A DNA stretch of 64,000 bases from Closterium sp. NIES-65 (lineage: Eukaryota; Streptophyta; Zygnematophyceae; Desmidiales; Closteriaceae): positions 682,001 to 746,000 of the forward strand of contig CANXME010000053.1 in the NCBI GenBank assembly GCA_948144175.1, given 5' to 3'. The notes under the pieces were generated by a model. It saw nothing but the letters and a program-made list of their open reading frames with translations. It was not told where the DNA came from and did not search any database. Every line of letters begins with the position of its first letter. Within the stretch, counting starts at the first letter, position 1. Positions 40,066 through 51,239 of the stretch are shown here, one piece after another. The position numbers and the translations under genes are program-made.

Positions 40066-41683
40066 AGGCCGCTCGCTTGCCAGCAGAGGCGGATGCAGCC
40101 GCGGCCTGTCCGTCAGGCCCAGGCGCCGCAGCAGCAGTAGTGGGAGCAGCAGGGGCAGAAGCAGCAGCATCAGCAGCAGCAGCGATATGGGCATGAGCAG
40201 CAGTGGAGTCAGCAGCAGCAAGACCCCCTGCCTGGGCCGTGGAGCTGCTTCTGGCACCTAGTGGCGGCCCTCTTGCATTGAGGCCGCCCTTGAAGTACGC
40301 TGCTCCCTCTGTCAACCCCCTCTGCACGGCTGCAGGACACTTGGTGACGTGCAATTGGACCTCGGATGCGAGTATGGTGCTGCCACGCAGCGTGCATTGA
40401 GGGGAGGGCAAGGGGATGGGGGATGGCGGAGCGGAGTGGGGAGGGAAGATGAGAGAGATGAGAGAGGGGAGAGGGAGCAAGGATGCAGGGGGTGCGTGAA
40501 GAGAGATGCAGGGGGGCAGCAGCGATTGCGAGGCGCAGGTGGGATGTGGCAGGGAAGACAAGGAGGGAAAAGAGCGGTAGACTGAGGGGAGGAGGAGAGT
40601 GAGGGGGGGAGGGGGTGGGGAGAGGAGAGTGAGAGGAGGAGGAGAGTGGGGAGAGGAGACAAATGAGGGGCGCAGAATGGAGGGGGAGAGGAGACGAGCG
40701 TACTGGGAGGCGTCGACCGGGCAGGGCACTCGCAGCGCTGCAGTCTCTGGGATGTGGTTACCACAGAACCTGTAACACGGGGGGCGAGGGGGCAGATGCA
40801 CCGCACAGGGAGGGCAGACGGGACGAGATGAGATGAAAAGCGAGGGAGAATGAGTGCGGGGAAAGCAGGACGATGGGCGAGCGGGCATGGCTTAAGGGGG
40901 ATGGGCGAGGGGGAATGACCTAGGGGGGATGGGCGAGGGGATGGCTTGATGGGGATGGCACTGGGAGGAAATGCAAGGCCAAACACCCTAGAAAGCCCAA
41001 CCCTAGGATGCGAAAAACATGGAAAGCGGAACACTATAAAGCGAAGTTCTGGGAGGCAAAGCCCTGGAAAGAGAAGCCCAAGAAAGCGGACCCCCAGACG
41101 AATGGGGTCCAGGGGGGCGGGGAAGTACTTGTGCCCGGGCTTCCTGCGGCTGGAGCACGCCCGCCCCTTCTTTGCCAACCAAAACCCTGTAAAGTTAAAC
41201 CTAGAAAGCAAAACCCTAAACAGTGACCCTAGAGGAGCGGGGGGACAGGGGAGGGGAGTACATGTGGCCGGGCTTCCTGCGGCTGGAGCACGCCCGCCCC
41301 TTCTTCACCAGCCAGAACCCGCAACTCTCCCCGCTCGCCCCTTTCCCTCCGCCCCTCCCACTTGCACTCTCACCCTTCCCCTCGCCCTCCCCGTTCGACC
41401 CGCTCTTCCCCTCAATTTCCCCTTTCCGCTTCTTCCGCGCGCTGCTCCCCTGCGCGCCATCCTCTAAAACCCTGTCCCCTGCGGGTTTGGGAAGCATCGG
41501 TCCCTTCGCAGCGACCACCTGATGTGAACTATCTGCAGGGTCAGCTAAATCCGCATCCCCAGTGGATCCGACAACAATTGCCGATTCGTGGTTGGTGGAG
41601 CCTGCCTTAGAGCGCCGATCCGCCAGACGTTCCTCGTCAGCTCTGACGTCCGTCAACTCTCGCCCGTCAATCATACCGGCCAT
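35047..41683 (-). CDS. TRM13: tRNA 2'-O-methyltransferase TRM13 homologue, 8 exons
   Basis: Exons 41683-41262, 40769-40704, 40379-39723, 39125-38627, 37515-37458, 37164-37078, 36503-36249 and 35723-35047, all GT-AG, give 906 residues with every phase closing. TRM13 methylates the 2'-O of nucleotide 4 in certain tRNAs using SAM. Visible: N-terminal CCCH finger ([12 protein letters not shown] ... FCGNH, split by intron 1), CHHC finger (VPCPVDASH ... LHVTKCPA), [15 protein letters not shown] motif ([16 protein letters not shown]), [52 protein letters not shown] and the C-terminal [14 protein letters not shown] block. It is about twice the usual length because of Ala, Gln and Gly repeats. The start (41683) is the least certain point; the frame is open back to 42088. 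Most introns carry minisatellites. Confidence 0.85.
35510..35640 (-). repeat. Coding 21-nt tandem repeat in TRM13 exon 8
   Basis: Six units of CACCACCCCCTGTTGCGCCCT-like sequence encode GATGGGE repeats right after the conserved [11 protein letters not shown] block. In-frame, so copy number can vary without breaking the protein. Confidence 0.85.
35937..36204 (+). repeat. 16-bp minisatellite in TRM13 intron 7
   Basis: About 16-17 units of ATGCACACATGCTGCC with C/T variants at one position (CTGCC/TTGCC). It lies within the intron 35724-36248. Confidence 0.9.
36622..36711. repeat. 34-bp perfect palindrome between 31-bp direct repeats
   Basis: The palindrome at 36653-36686 is centred on GAGTCGACTC. 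It is flanked by two copies of a 31-bp sequence (36622-36652 and 36681-36711, the second sharing six bases with the palindrome). It sits in TRM13 intron 6. Confidence 0.9.
36773..36860 (+). repeat. 20-bp minisatellite in TRM13 intron 6
   Basis: Four units of CACATGCCATGGAGAGCACC. Confidence 0.9.
36953..37090 (-). repeat. 21-bp minisatellite spanning the exon 6 splice donor of TRM13
   Basis: About six and a half units of CACCTGTGGCAAGGAGCACCC. On the gene strand each unit contains CCACAG|GTGGGG, the same sequence as the true exon 6 donor at 37078/37077. Units are 21 nt and stop-free in the exon frame (VLLATGG repeats). Confidence 0.85.
37273..37438 (+). repeat. CCCATG hexanucleotide array in TRM13 intron 5
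   Basis: About 27 hexamers of CCCATG with CCCTTG and GCGCATG variants. The open frames over it (Met-Pro or His-Ala repeats) are artefacts of the repeat. Confidence 0.9.
37871..38205 (+). repeat. 28-bp purine minisatellite in TRM13 intron 4
   Basis: About 12 units of a 28-bp A/G-only sequence except for one T (GAGATAGGAAAGGAGAGAAA plus eight more purines). Confidence 0.9.
39235..39318 (-). pseudogene. Relic duplicate of TRM13 exon 4 start (4b)
   Basis: Upstream in the gene from the true exon 4. It keeps an acceptor (ACCAG|GAGTGTG) and codes [20 protein letters not shown], against [20 protein letters not shown] in exon 4, with a three-residue deletion (NLA). The duplication includes flanking intron (GGTGCGGTGGGGCGAGG). 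It runs into low-complexity sequence with no SAM motif, so it cannot replace exon 4. Confidence 0.75.
39478..39738 (-). repeat. 15-bp minisatellite starting at the TRM13 exon 3 donor
   Basis: About 17 units of GACATGGGCGG[GA]TGA on the gene strand. The first unit is the exon 3 donor itself (GGGCGG|GTGAGG at 39723/39722). Downstream donors would add an in-frame TGA, so only the first can keep the frame. Confidence 0.85.
41129..41186 (-). pseudogene. Relic duplicate of TRM13 exon 1 zinc-finger end (1b)
   Basis: Between exons 1 and 2. It keeps acceptor TTTACAG|GG and donor AA|GTACTT and codes [20 protein letters not shown], against [20 protein letters not shown] in exon 1. The first zinc-ligand Cys is replaced (TGF instead of CGF). 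At 58 nt it cannot be added between exons 1 and 2 without a frame change. Confidence 0.8.
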
Positions 41684-43192
41684 TCCGTTTGTTGCGGGGC
41701 CAGCCTGAGCGACTGCTGGACGGGACCTCTCAGGCAGTCGCGAGCAAAAATTAGGGTTTCTGAGGTAACTGGTCACCCTACTCGAGCAAGCTTCGCGTGG
41801 AAGGTGTAGCAAACTGCCTGATTGACGAGATCGAGGAGGCGTTACTGGTAACCCGACGGTTACTAAAGCGACGGTTACTGGTTTGTTTGCTGCCAAGTGA
41901 TGGGCAAAGAGAGGAGCTCTCCCCATCCCTCGTACCTGTGCTGAAAATAACAACTCTTTGCACCAAACCAGTTTTTGTTTTTTACATGACTGGTTCCGCC
42001 GTTTCGTCTTCAAATTAACAAGAACTCTGTAACGAGGTTTTTGGTCGCGAGTCAACCGTACAAAGCAAGCATGGAGTCGAAACGACACAAAGGCGACAAG
42101 CTAGCAAAAACCAGATCTGTCTTCTCAAATCTCCCATCGCCGATGTTTTTCGGAAAAAACCTCTAGGTTGTTCCTTTGGCATCAGATCGGACGGTTTACC
42201 GCATCGTGCATCGGGCTACGGAATTGTCCCTCGTTGATACACCCGTTCATCCTCCATCGCACGTTTCATCGCCCCGCGACGCAATTCGCGGCGATTCTCA
42301 GCAAGTCGTTCCATTCATCCCACCGCCAAAACTCGCGTTCCATTCCATTCCATTGTCGCGACGCACGTATGACAGCCACACACCCCGAGAACGAATGTGT
42401 CGTTCCGTCTCCTAGTAATTCCCTTCCAACAACCACCTCGGCGATCCTCTCGCGACTCGAAATCGACAGTTGGATTGGACTCGACACCCACCAGTCTAGC
42501 GGGGAACAAGACAGCCCCCCTGCTTCATCGAGCCACACGCGCCTATCCGACTAGCCCGACCACGCACGGCAGGCAGCCTTGCAGCTGCAGCAGCAGCTGC
42601 ATCACCTGTCGATGCCCGATGCTTCCTCCGCACCGATAGTACTACTGGGTAGTTGAAGTGGTTGAGTTTCCCACCACCGCCGCGGACTCCGCTAGTAGCA
42701 TGCAACGGTGCGCGTCGACGCGGCACACGATGATGGCTCTTTGCCTGCCCGTCATCACGACGACTCGTATCGTCTGGTCGACCTGACTCGCAACAACCAC
42801 CAGCGTCGCTTGGAGCAGCGGGACGCATGGCGGGGCGGGCAAGAGACGACGGGCAGGGCAAGGCAGGGCGGGGCAGGAAAAGGGAAGGCAGTGCAAGGCA
42901 GGATAGGGTAGAGAAAGTGTTTCGAAGCGCCTCGGAGTCGCGGTTCGTCTCAGTCTCACGCCCAGCAGCACTCACTCTGCCATACCCGTCCCTTTGGAGC
43001 TATAAAGCCCGCTCCTGCCATCCCCATTCCATCATCGGCCTTCAGCTCCGCCTTCTCTCCTCACCCGCCTCCTTCCACATCTGACTCTCGGAGTCAAGTC
43101 TACGCCTTCGCACTCTTCTTCACCACCGCCCACCAGCCTTTCTCCGGCTTGACTCTCCACCCGCCACCTCCGCCACGACCGCCGCCGCTACC
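41684..43192. other. Divergent upstream region of TRM13 and the Cys-rich gene
   Basis: About 1.5 kb. The TRM13 frame stays open to 42088 but without recognisable domains. Open frames at 42168-42975 lack domain signal and overlap on both strands, so I call no gene. The right end holds the promoter of the next gene. Confidence 0.5.
42998..43006 (+). promoter_or_regulatory. Probable TATA box of the Cys-rich gene
   Basis: GCTATAAAG in a GC-rich setting about 190 bp before the ATG at 43193, followed by a pyrimidine-rich leader. Confidence 0.55.
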
Positions 43193-43693
43193 ATGGCGAC
43201 CACCCGCGCCGCTGCAGCGAGCCGCGCGCTCCCGCTGCTCCCGCTCTTGGCGCTCTCGCTCACCGCGGCTCTCCTCCTCTCGTTCACGTCACCGTCCGAC
43301 GCGCTGGGGTGGACGCAGATGTCGACCAAGTATACGTGCAACCCCAACTCCAACTACGGCATGTGGTTCAAGTACGGCTGCAACTGCCAGGCCATCAACA
43401 CCACGGAGCTCGGCTACAAGAAGCTCTGGGCCACGTGCCCGGGCGTCAACCCCTCCGCGTACGGGCGGCGCGCGTTCGGCAATGTGTGGCTGGAGAGCGT
43501 GGGGTATGCGAACTGGGTGAGCATTCTGATGGAGTGCGCGCGGCAGCCGTACCACCTCAGCACGGGGTTCAACGGCAAGTGCTCCATTCCTAACATCCTC
43601 GGCAAGCCCTACTGGGTGGGCGGCGGCCCCACCCCTCCCCCCCGCGCCAACGGCATGCCCTGGAACTGGAACCCCGCGCCCCCCTACCTGTAG
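43193..43693 (+). CDS. Secreted cysteine-rich protein, unknown family
   Basis: Intronless, 166 residues; ATG in the context ACCATGG. The N-terminus is a classical signal peptide: Arg-containing start, hydrophobic core (LPLLPLLALSLTAALLL), probable cleavage near SPSDALG. The mature part (about 130 residues) has six Cys spaced C-x13-C-x-C-x16-C-x32-C-x14-C, many Trp and Tyr, one N-glycosylation site (NTT), and a Pro-rich tail (GGGPTPPPRANGMPWNWNPA). It is probably extracellular or in the cell wall, with three disulfides. I do not recognise the family. An AATAAA lies at 44019. Confidence 0.8.
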   Translation: MATTRAAAASRALPLLPLLALSLTAALLLSFTSPSDALGWTQMSTKYTCNPNSNYGMWFKYGCNCQAINTTELGYKKLWATCPGVNPSAYGRRAFGNVWLESVGYANWVSILMECARQPYHLSTGFNGKCSIPNILGKPYWVGGGPTPPPRANGMPWNWNPAPPYL

Positions 43694-44318
43694 AGCGCTG
43701 CTGTGCGGTGCTGTGCGGGGGAGGGAGGATGTGTGGAGGGACATGCGGGTGGAACGAGTGTGAATCTGGGTGGCGAGAAGGTTGCAAGAGAACACATGAA
43801 GGGGTGTGGAGATTTGGGTCGGATCGGAACATGTGAAGCAGGGAGCCAAGGAGAATTGCTGGATGGATGTATGGGTGTGATGGGGACGTGGCAGGGGGGC
43901 GTGCAGGAGGGAGGGAAGAGCAGGGGCGCAGCCGTGGCTAGATGGTAGTGCTGTTGCCCTGGCCCTGTCTCTGCCTCTCTGTGCTGCCTGCTCCTGATCC
44001 CCTGGTGTCTGGTTGGTAATAAATTGTATCATTCTACCGCGATTATTGAAATCTCAGTTGTTTTTATGTGTTCGCTGGTCCAACAAGTCCCTTGCTTGCA
44101 CAACACATCGATACCACAGAACAGAGGCAGGCAACACTTGATGCACACTGGAGGCTCAGCAGCATGGCTGGTTAAACAAGTCCGCACCACACAAAGAAAG
44201 AAAAACCAGTGCAAAGTGTTTTGCACGTACGGTACTCTCAACCATACCTACTCTGCTCTGCAGCCACGGGCATTCTCATTCACGGGCTAAGCATTCTCCT
44301 CCATCACCAACAGCAACA
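43694..44318. other. 3' UTR and intergenic region
   Basis: Contains AATAAA at 44019 (GGTAATAAATTG), a likely polyadenylation signal of the Cys-rich gene. Nothing else supported. Confidence 0.5.
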
Positions 44319-45142
44319 TACCGTCATCACCCGGATATACCCCCAGGCCTATGTTACACCCATGCGGTTATAATCGTACTAGTGGGCTTATAGCCGGTTG
44401 CCGATTATAAGCCCACCCCAAGTTGTGTCAATCTTCGTATAAGCGCACCCAATGAATTCTGGTTTTTTTTTGTAGCGCAATCACCACTAACGCGCCTAAA
44501 CGAATCGTCACAGACGTGCCTGACGAAATCCCCCCTGGCTCGCTTGGCAAAATTGCCACAGGAGGTGCACGTGCGCGAAATCTGCAACATTTGAGCAGGT
44601 GCTGACTCGGATTCTTGACTGTACGACACATTCTCGGAACTTTTCAGCAGCGATCCTCTTTGTGTAAGCATCGATTTAAATCGCCAGGGTGAAATCTACA
44701 TTCCAGTGTTATAAAATCAAAATTCCATAAGTGTCATTTATTTAGCCCATGGGGTTATAAAATTTACCACATTATAAGCCCACCCACCATTTTTCCAGGT
44801 TTTTTTACACCCCCACCTGGGGGTATATCTGTCAGAATGAGGAATGGATGATGCCATTGATGTTGGTTGGGGTACATATGACAAACCCTAACTTCTGTAC
44901 CCCCTAAGACAAACCTCACTATAGGCTACAACATTTGACACACCCCCATAGCCTAAGTGAGGGGTGTCTAGCAAAATAAAAAGAGTACGGTCACAAGACC
45001 AGTCCAAAAGAAAACAAAGCTCAGGGTGGATCACAACGTCACCACACACTCTGAGCACAAGCAACAGTGGCCACAAGGCCAGTCCAAGAGATCACAAGTA
45101 TATATAGCAAGAGTACAGACGAAGCAGCCAATAAACTCAAGC

Positions 45143-47434
45143 CTACACATGACTAGAACCTGTGTCAACAAGGCCTAACTGCACACAACACCTCTGGTGG
45201 TCACGAGGCGGAAGCGCCTTGGTGAAGATGTCTGCAGTGTTGGCCTCGGACTCCACAAACTCGAAGCGAGCCTGTCCACGCCTCTGCAACTCTCGCAGAA
45301 GAAAGTACCTGACGTGAATGTGCTTCACTCTGCTCTCCAGTCGCGGCTCACGACAGAGGAGGATCGACGCCTTGTTGTCAGTGAACAAGGTCGGTGCAGA
45401 GCTCGGCCGCTCACCAAGGTCGGCGAGCAAGAAGGTCAACCACCGCAACTCCTGTGCCGCCATGGCACCAGCGTAAATCTCAGCCTCAGCTGTAGAGGTC
45501 GAGACAGAAGAGGAGCGCGTGGAACGCCAGGAAATAGCTCCAGAACCCAGACTGAAACAGTACCCCTGAGTAGACCTGTGAGTCTCAGCGTCGTCAGCGT
45601 AAGAGGAGTCACAGTGACCAGTGAGTACGACAGACTGCTGCCCTCCAAGAACTAGCCCCACGCCTGATGTAGTCGCTAGGTACTTCGCCACCCTCACAGC
45701 TGCCGTCCAGTGAACAGGACGGTGTCTCCCTGGCGCAACAAAGCGCGCAAGGATGCTGAGAGGGAAGGCGAGGTCCGGGCGAGTACAAGTCATCAGGTAC
45801 ATGAGGCAACCCACAAGCTCTGCGTAGGGACCACTAGGCTCAAACGGCTCGTCAGGAAAGGGACCAGTGAGTCTGTGGTCAACAGCGAGAGGTGTGCGCT
45901 GTACGGTGGAGTGCTGAAGCCCGAACCGCTGAAGGACCTGCTGCACCATGTGTGACTGTGAGAGTGTAATGGTGCGAGCGGCTCTGTCCCTGGTGATCTG
46001 CAGGCCAAGGTAGTGGCGCAGCTCACCAAGATCAGTGCACGTGTGTCTCTTCTGCAGTTCGGACTTCACGTCTGCCAAAGCAACCCTGTCCGGAGTGGCG
46101 AAAACGAGGTCGTCGACGTAGACCAGAACAAAGAACGGTGTGGAGCCACGACGAACGAACAGCGACGGGTCGGCAGAAGACGGCTGGAACCCAAGGTCAG
46201 AGAGGGTAGAACGCAGAGTGTCGTGCCACTCACGAGGGGCCTGGCGAAGACCGTAAACAGGTCGCCTCAGCCTCCACTGGGTCCCAGGAGGGAAAGTGCC
46301 AGTGAAGGCCGAGGGACGACGCAACCAGACCTCCTCGTGTAGGCTGCCCTGAAGGAAAGCAGTGGAGAAGTCAAGAGAGTGTAACTCGTAGTCTCTCTGT
46401 GCTGCTACGTGTAGTAACACCCGAAGAGTGGTCATCTTCGGGGTAGGTGCGAAGGTCTGAAAGAAGTCAACTCCCTCGCGCTGACTGAAACCTCTAGCCA
46501 CGTAGCGCGCCTTGAAGACCGGGGGAGATCCCGGTGGCCGCTTCACCCTGTAGATCCACATGCCGTCGACTACGTTCGCCCCAGGGGGGGGAACCTCATC
46601 GACGTAGGTGCCTGTGGATCTGTAGGAGGCCATCTCTGCGTCCATGGCAGCTCTCCACTGAGAGGCCCAAGGCCCTGACACTGCCTCAGCGTAAGTGCGA
46701 GGAGTCGGAATGTCAAGGGCGTCGGGGTCACCCTCAGGGGCGAGGAGCATGGCACAGAGATGAGGGGAAGCGGCCGCCAGGAACTCTAGCTCAAACTGCC
46801 TGTCCTCTAGGGCGTCACAGCCAAGGGCAGACACACCCCCGACGACCAGAGGACTGGTAGGAGGAGCAGTCACAAGCGTGGTGGCGTAGTCAAGGCGGCG
46901 GGTAGAGGCAAAGTCAGTAACCGCGGCAGTAAGAGCGGACACAGAGGACACAGAGACACGAGGGTGAGTAACAAGAGAGGCGAGAACACGAGAGAGAACA
47001 GGACGGTACGTGCGGTAGTAGTCAGTGACAAGAGTAGGGAGCGACACAGTGAGGGCCGACTCAGGAGGAGACGGAAGCACAGACTGAGACGGACGAGGTG
47101 GACTAGTAAGAAGGAAAGCAGTACGAAGGTCAGTGAAGGGAACAGGAGACGAGGGACGAGCACGAGGGGAGCGACGAGTAGCTTAAGAACGAGACGGAGG
47201 AGGAGAGGACAAAGGCGGAGAACTGGGGAAAACAGCGGGGGAGGAGTCAGGAGGAGGAAACGTGGGACCGTAGACAGGAGGAGAGGCGGAGGAGGGAGGA
47301 GAAGGGGAGGGGAGACCAAGGGTCCGAAGACCCGAGACAGGAGGAGGAAGCGGCTGCTGCTGCTGCTGCTGCGACTGCTGCTACTGCGGAAGCGGCTGCT
47401 GCTGGGACTGCTGCTCCTGCGGGTCCAGCTGCTG
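45143..47434 (-). pseudogene. Copia element 3 RT-RNase H
   Basis: RT (VARGFSQREGVDFFQTFAPT, VYGLRQAPREWHDTLRSTLS, VYVDDLVFATPD) and RNase H (GHCDSSYADD, STAEAEIYAGAMAAQEL, ANTADIFTKALPP) are open from 47080 to the stop at 45143. It is in the same frame as the integrase ORF but separated by stops TAG (47437-47435), TAG (47383-47381) and TAA (47185-47183). Two of these are CAG-to-TAG type changes in a poly-Gln linker. Confidence 0.85.
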
Positions 47435-49215
47435 CTACTGCTGCTCCTGCGGCTCTAGCTGCTGCTGCTGCTCCTCCAGCCGCTGTAACTCCCTCTCCTC
47501 TCTCTCCAACGCAAGCTGCTCGTCACGGGCACGGCGAACACGAGCCTGGTGCCTAGTCGGGTAGGGGTGGGGGGGTGGAGTAGCGTCCGAAGCAGCGGCA
47601 GCTCCAGAGTCCACCCCAGAAGAACTAGGCGCACCACCCCCAGAGGCAGCACTAACACCAGCTCCAGACCCAGGCTCACCTGAACCCGAAGGAGGCGCAC
47701 CCTCACCCCCAGACGCAGCACCCCCAGTGGCCGCGCGACCAGCACCAGCTCCCGGACGACAAGAGTCCTCCGCACCCACCGGGACAGCTCCAACTCCAGA
47801 ACCAGAAACTCCAGCTCCAACTCCAGCTCCAACTCCAGCACCCCCAGAACCAGAAACTCCAGTGCCAACTCCAGCACCAACTCCAGCTCCAACTCCAGCA
47901 CCCCCAGAACCAGAAACCGGTACAGGAACAGGCGCAGCACCAACCTCTCGAGAGCTAGCACCAGCGGCACGCTGCGAGGAGGACTGTGGGGAGGGAGGCC
48001 GTACCGGAGGGGCTACCGAAGGAGGAGGGGTAGCCTGTGACACACCTGACGGGGCTGGACCAGGGGGGGGAGGCTGTACCGGGGGAGCAGGAGGGGGGGC
48101 TGCAGTCAGGAAGAAGGGGGGAGGAGGAACCGGGAGACCTCGACTGGGGTACCTGACGTAGTACGGAGTGGACTCCTCGAAACGGACGTCACGGGAGTCA
48201 AAGAACCGGTGAGAGGGAGGGTGGTAAAAGGTGAAGTCAGAGGAGTCCTCAGGAAAACCAAGGAAGACACAGGGGACGGCACGAGGCGAGAGCTTGTCCG
48301 CGGAGGTGTCGCGGACAAGAGCCAAGCACCCCCAGACGCGAAACCGCGACGCAACACCAGGGGACCCTGTCCAAAGACTGGTCGGTGACACCTCTGGTCG
48401 AGAGACACGTGGCCAGAGGTTCAGCTGGTGCGCGGCGTACCTGACCGCGTAGGGCCACAGAAAATGGGGGGCACAGGCGTGAGTCAGGGAGGTGCGGGCG
48501 ATCTCCATGACCAGGCCTATGCGGCGCTCAGCAACCCCATTCTGCTGTGGGGACTCTGGAAGCGTCCAGGACTGACGAATGCCCTGCTCGCGACAGAATC
48601 CAGCGAGAATGCCGGAGCGAAACTCACCCCCACGGTTGGAGTGGAGGCAGCTGACACGACGACCACGAGTGTCCTCGGTGGTGAGCAACCACCTGATCAG
48701 CGTAGAAGTCACCTCAGACTTCTTCGCCAGAGGGAACACTGTGGTGTAGCGGGAGAAGTCGTCAACGACCACCAGAAAGTAACGCTCACGCTCAGGGCCT
48801 AGACGAGGGGCGGGGCCCCAGACGTCCAAGTGAAGCGTCTCAAAAGGCTCGGTGGCCGGACATAGGGAGGAGGAGTGAGGGGTGGCGCGCAGCCGACCCT
48901 CGACGCAGGGACCACACGGCGGCGCAAGCGAAGGCGGCAGCGACGGCAAGACACGTGGGAGGCCTGGGACAAGACGCTGACTGGACATAGCGCGCAGACG
49001 AGGAAGGGACGGGTGCCCCATCCGGTGGTGCCACAGAACGGTGGGGTGGGCAAGCGACCGGCAGGAGCACGACGCAGCGACTGGAACAGACGTAGGAACC
49101 AGACACGACACAGACACCGGGGGGGACGAAGCAACCTGGTGAGACGCGGGGACCCGAACGGGGGGGGGGGACCGGGGGCAGTGGCAGTAGGGGGGGCTGC
49201 TGGTGCGGCCGCTGG

Positions 49216-49251
<36 letters not shown>

Positions 49252-49414
49252 GGCTGCGGCTGCTGCTGCTGCTGCGGCTGCTGCTGCGGCGCACGCGGGC
49301 CAGTGTGAAGAGTGTAGAGACCCGAGCCCGGCTCAGCAGTAAAGGTAGCAAGAGGCTGGTAAGAGTCTCCGTCAACACACACCGCAGTCTCTCCAGAAGG
49401 CTCAAACCACACAC
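47435..49414 (-). pseudogene. Copia element 3 integrase region
   Basis: Zinc finger (VLWHHRMGHPSLPRLR ... CGPC), core (LHLDVWGPAP, CLHSNRGGEF, NGVAERRIGLV) and a Gly/Ala-Val repeat linker (GVGAGVGAGV). The second catalytic Asp of the integrase triad is Asn (AAC at 48637-48635), where the related elements have HSDRGGEF. It is in a different frame from the protease ORF; the shift falls in the CAG-rich tract at about 49200-49350. Confidence 0.85.
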
Positions 49415-51182
49415 CCACGTGCTGACTCACGAGGGGTCGCACGCCCACCAAGTTCCGGGAGAACGAGGGGACGTGAAACCCAGTGAGAGACCCGGAGGGA
49501 GCAGCAGGACACGGTAAAGTGGTAGTGTGACGTGCAGTGACTGGTCCCGTAGTGGGATCAGCCAACGCAACAGAAACAGGCGCAGGAAGAGGTGTAAGTG
49601 TCGTGCTGTCCCGGAAGAAGCAGTGGGAGGCTCCAGAGTCCAGCGTGAACGACAGCGAAGCGTCCTCTGAGGTAGTCGCTGGTCTAGAGTCTACACAAGA
49701 ACCTACACTAGCAACAGGCAACTGAGCAAGACTAGCACCTAAGCTAACAACACCAGAGTAAACAGAGTCAGAAACACTAGAGTCAACAACAGCATACATA
49801 GCATGAGGAGCACTAATCAGATCAACTAACTGCTCAGCAGACATGCCCCACAGAGCGGAGCCGTAGCGCTGAACCAGAGGAAGCCAGTCAGGAGCAGGAC
49901 CGCCAACCCCGTAGGCCAACCGGACCGTGTCAGTGAGCTGAGCAAAGCACTGACCAGGGGGGTGAAAGCGGCCACAAGGGTGGCCCCGACGAGGACCTGT
50001 CAGAACCTGGTAGGGGCAGGGAGGGTAAGCAGTACCGCGCTGGGGCTGACGCAGCCCCGACCCCGGAGCCAGCTGCTGACGCTGCTGCTGCTGAGGCTGC
50101 TGGGAGGAAAGGGGCTGCTGCTGCTGCTGAAGGTGCTGCTGCCGCTGAGCCTGGTACCACGCCGCTGCTCCACCTAGCGGGGCCGGCAGTACAGGAGGCG
50201 ACTGACGAGCTCGGGGGTCGCCGCCACCAGCAGGCGCAGTGGAGTCACCAGCCGCTGCACGAGGGGTCTCTCCAGACGCTGCACTCCCACCACCGCCAGT
50301 CGCAACAGCACCCCCACTACCTCCGCTACCTCCACCTCCACCTCCACCAGAACTACCTTTCTTGCCCCCCTTGCCGCGGGACCGCGACGCAGTCGTAACA
50401 GCAGCCGCAGTCGCGTCAGTAGCGGCAGTGGCGAGAGAGGCAGTGAAGGTGGGTAACTGCGGGAGTGTGCACCCGTGGAAGAGTGGGGGGGACACAGTAC
50501 CAGAGGCGGCAGCTACCGAGCGAAGGTTGCTCTCGACGTCCTTGAGTGCAGACTCAAGGACCTCGATAGTCAGCTCACTAGGGTGCTTCAGCAGAAGCGC
50601 GTCACGAACGGAGGCTAGGCGGTCAGGGAGGCTAGTGGCGATGAAATAGACAGTAATCGCCATGGGGGGAGGAAGCAGTGCAAGCTGTGCCCCAGTGCAA
50701 GCAGCGCGGTAACTAGCGTCGAGCGAGCGGAGGTGAGCGATCAAGTCAGCAGAGCGCTCAAACGAGGCGAGATCAGGAAACAGGAACGGGAGGAAAAGAC
50801 GGCCAAGAGAGACAGTAGCGGGAGTAGAGTAGCGGGCCTTAATCGCAGTGAGGTACGCAGCAGCGGTGCGAACCTGAGTAAAGTGGACCTCCTCTGACTC
50901 AGGGAGGAGGCTGCTGAGTGCGATGCAGGCCGCAGCGTCACGCGACGTCCAAGCCGTCCGGTCAGCGCGCTGACGGGCAAAGCGAGCCGTAGCAGCGTCG
51001 TCAGGGGCAGAGCCTAAAGCTGTAGGCTCGGGGGGCTCGGGGAGGTCACCAGTAGCGTGCGACCAGAGGGTCTCGCCCCCCTGGACCTGACTCTCTAACA
51101 GACGGCGAGCGCGAAGAAGCCAGACGGAAAAGTCAAGGGGTCTACCGTCAGCGTCGAAACGAAGAACTCGCGGAGTCGCCAT
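48840..51182 (-). pseudogene. gag: Copia element 3 gag-protease
   Basis: Start at MATPRVLRFDADGRPLDF (51182). A gag capsid region comes first, then Gly- and Gln-rich stretches and a Cys/His box (CPYQVLTGPRRGHPCGRFHP, then QCFAQLTD). Retropepsin follows (SFTLDSGASHCFF). The open frame leaves the real frame after a poly-Gln tract (about 49250), and its last 100 or so residues are out-of-frame sequence. Confidence 0.8.
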
Positions 51183-51239
51183 AGTGAGAACTAACGCAAA
51201 CGAACAGGCGAGTAACAACCGGGAGGAAGAGGACTCAGT

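Noticed and set aside
42168-42975. Possible small genes upstream of the Cys-rich gene
   Set aside because: Overlapping open frames on both strands, no recognisable domains, no splice or promoter support.
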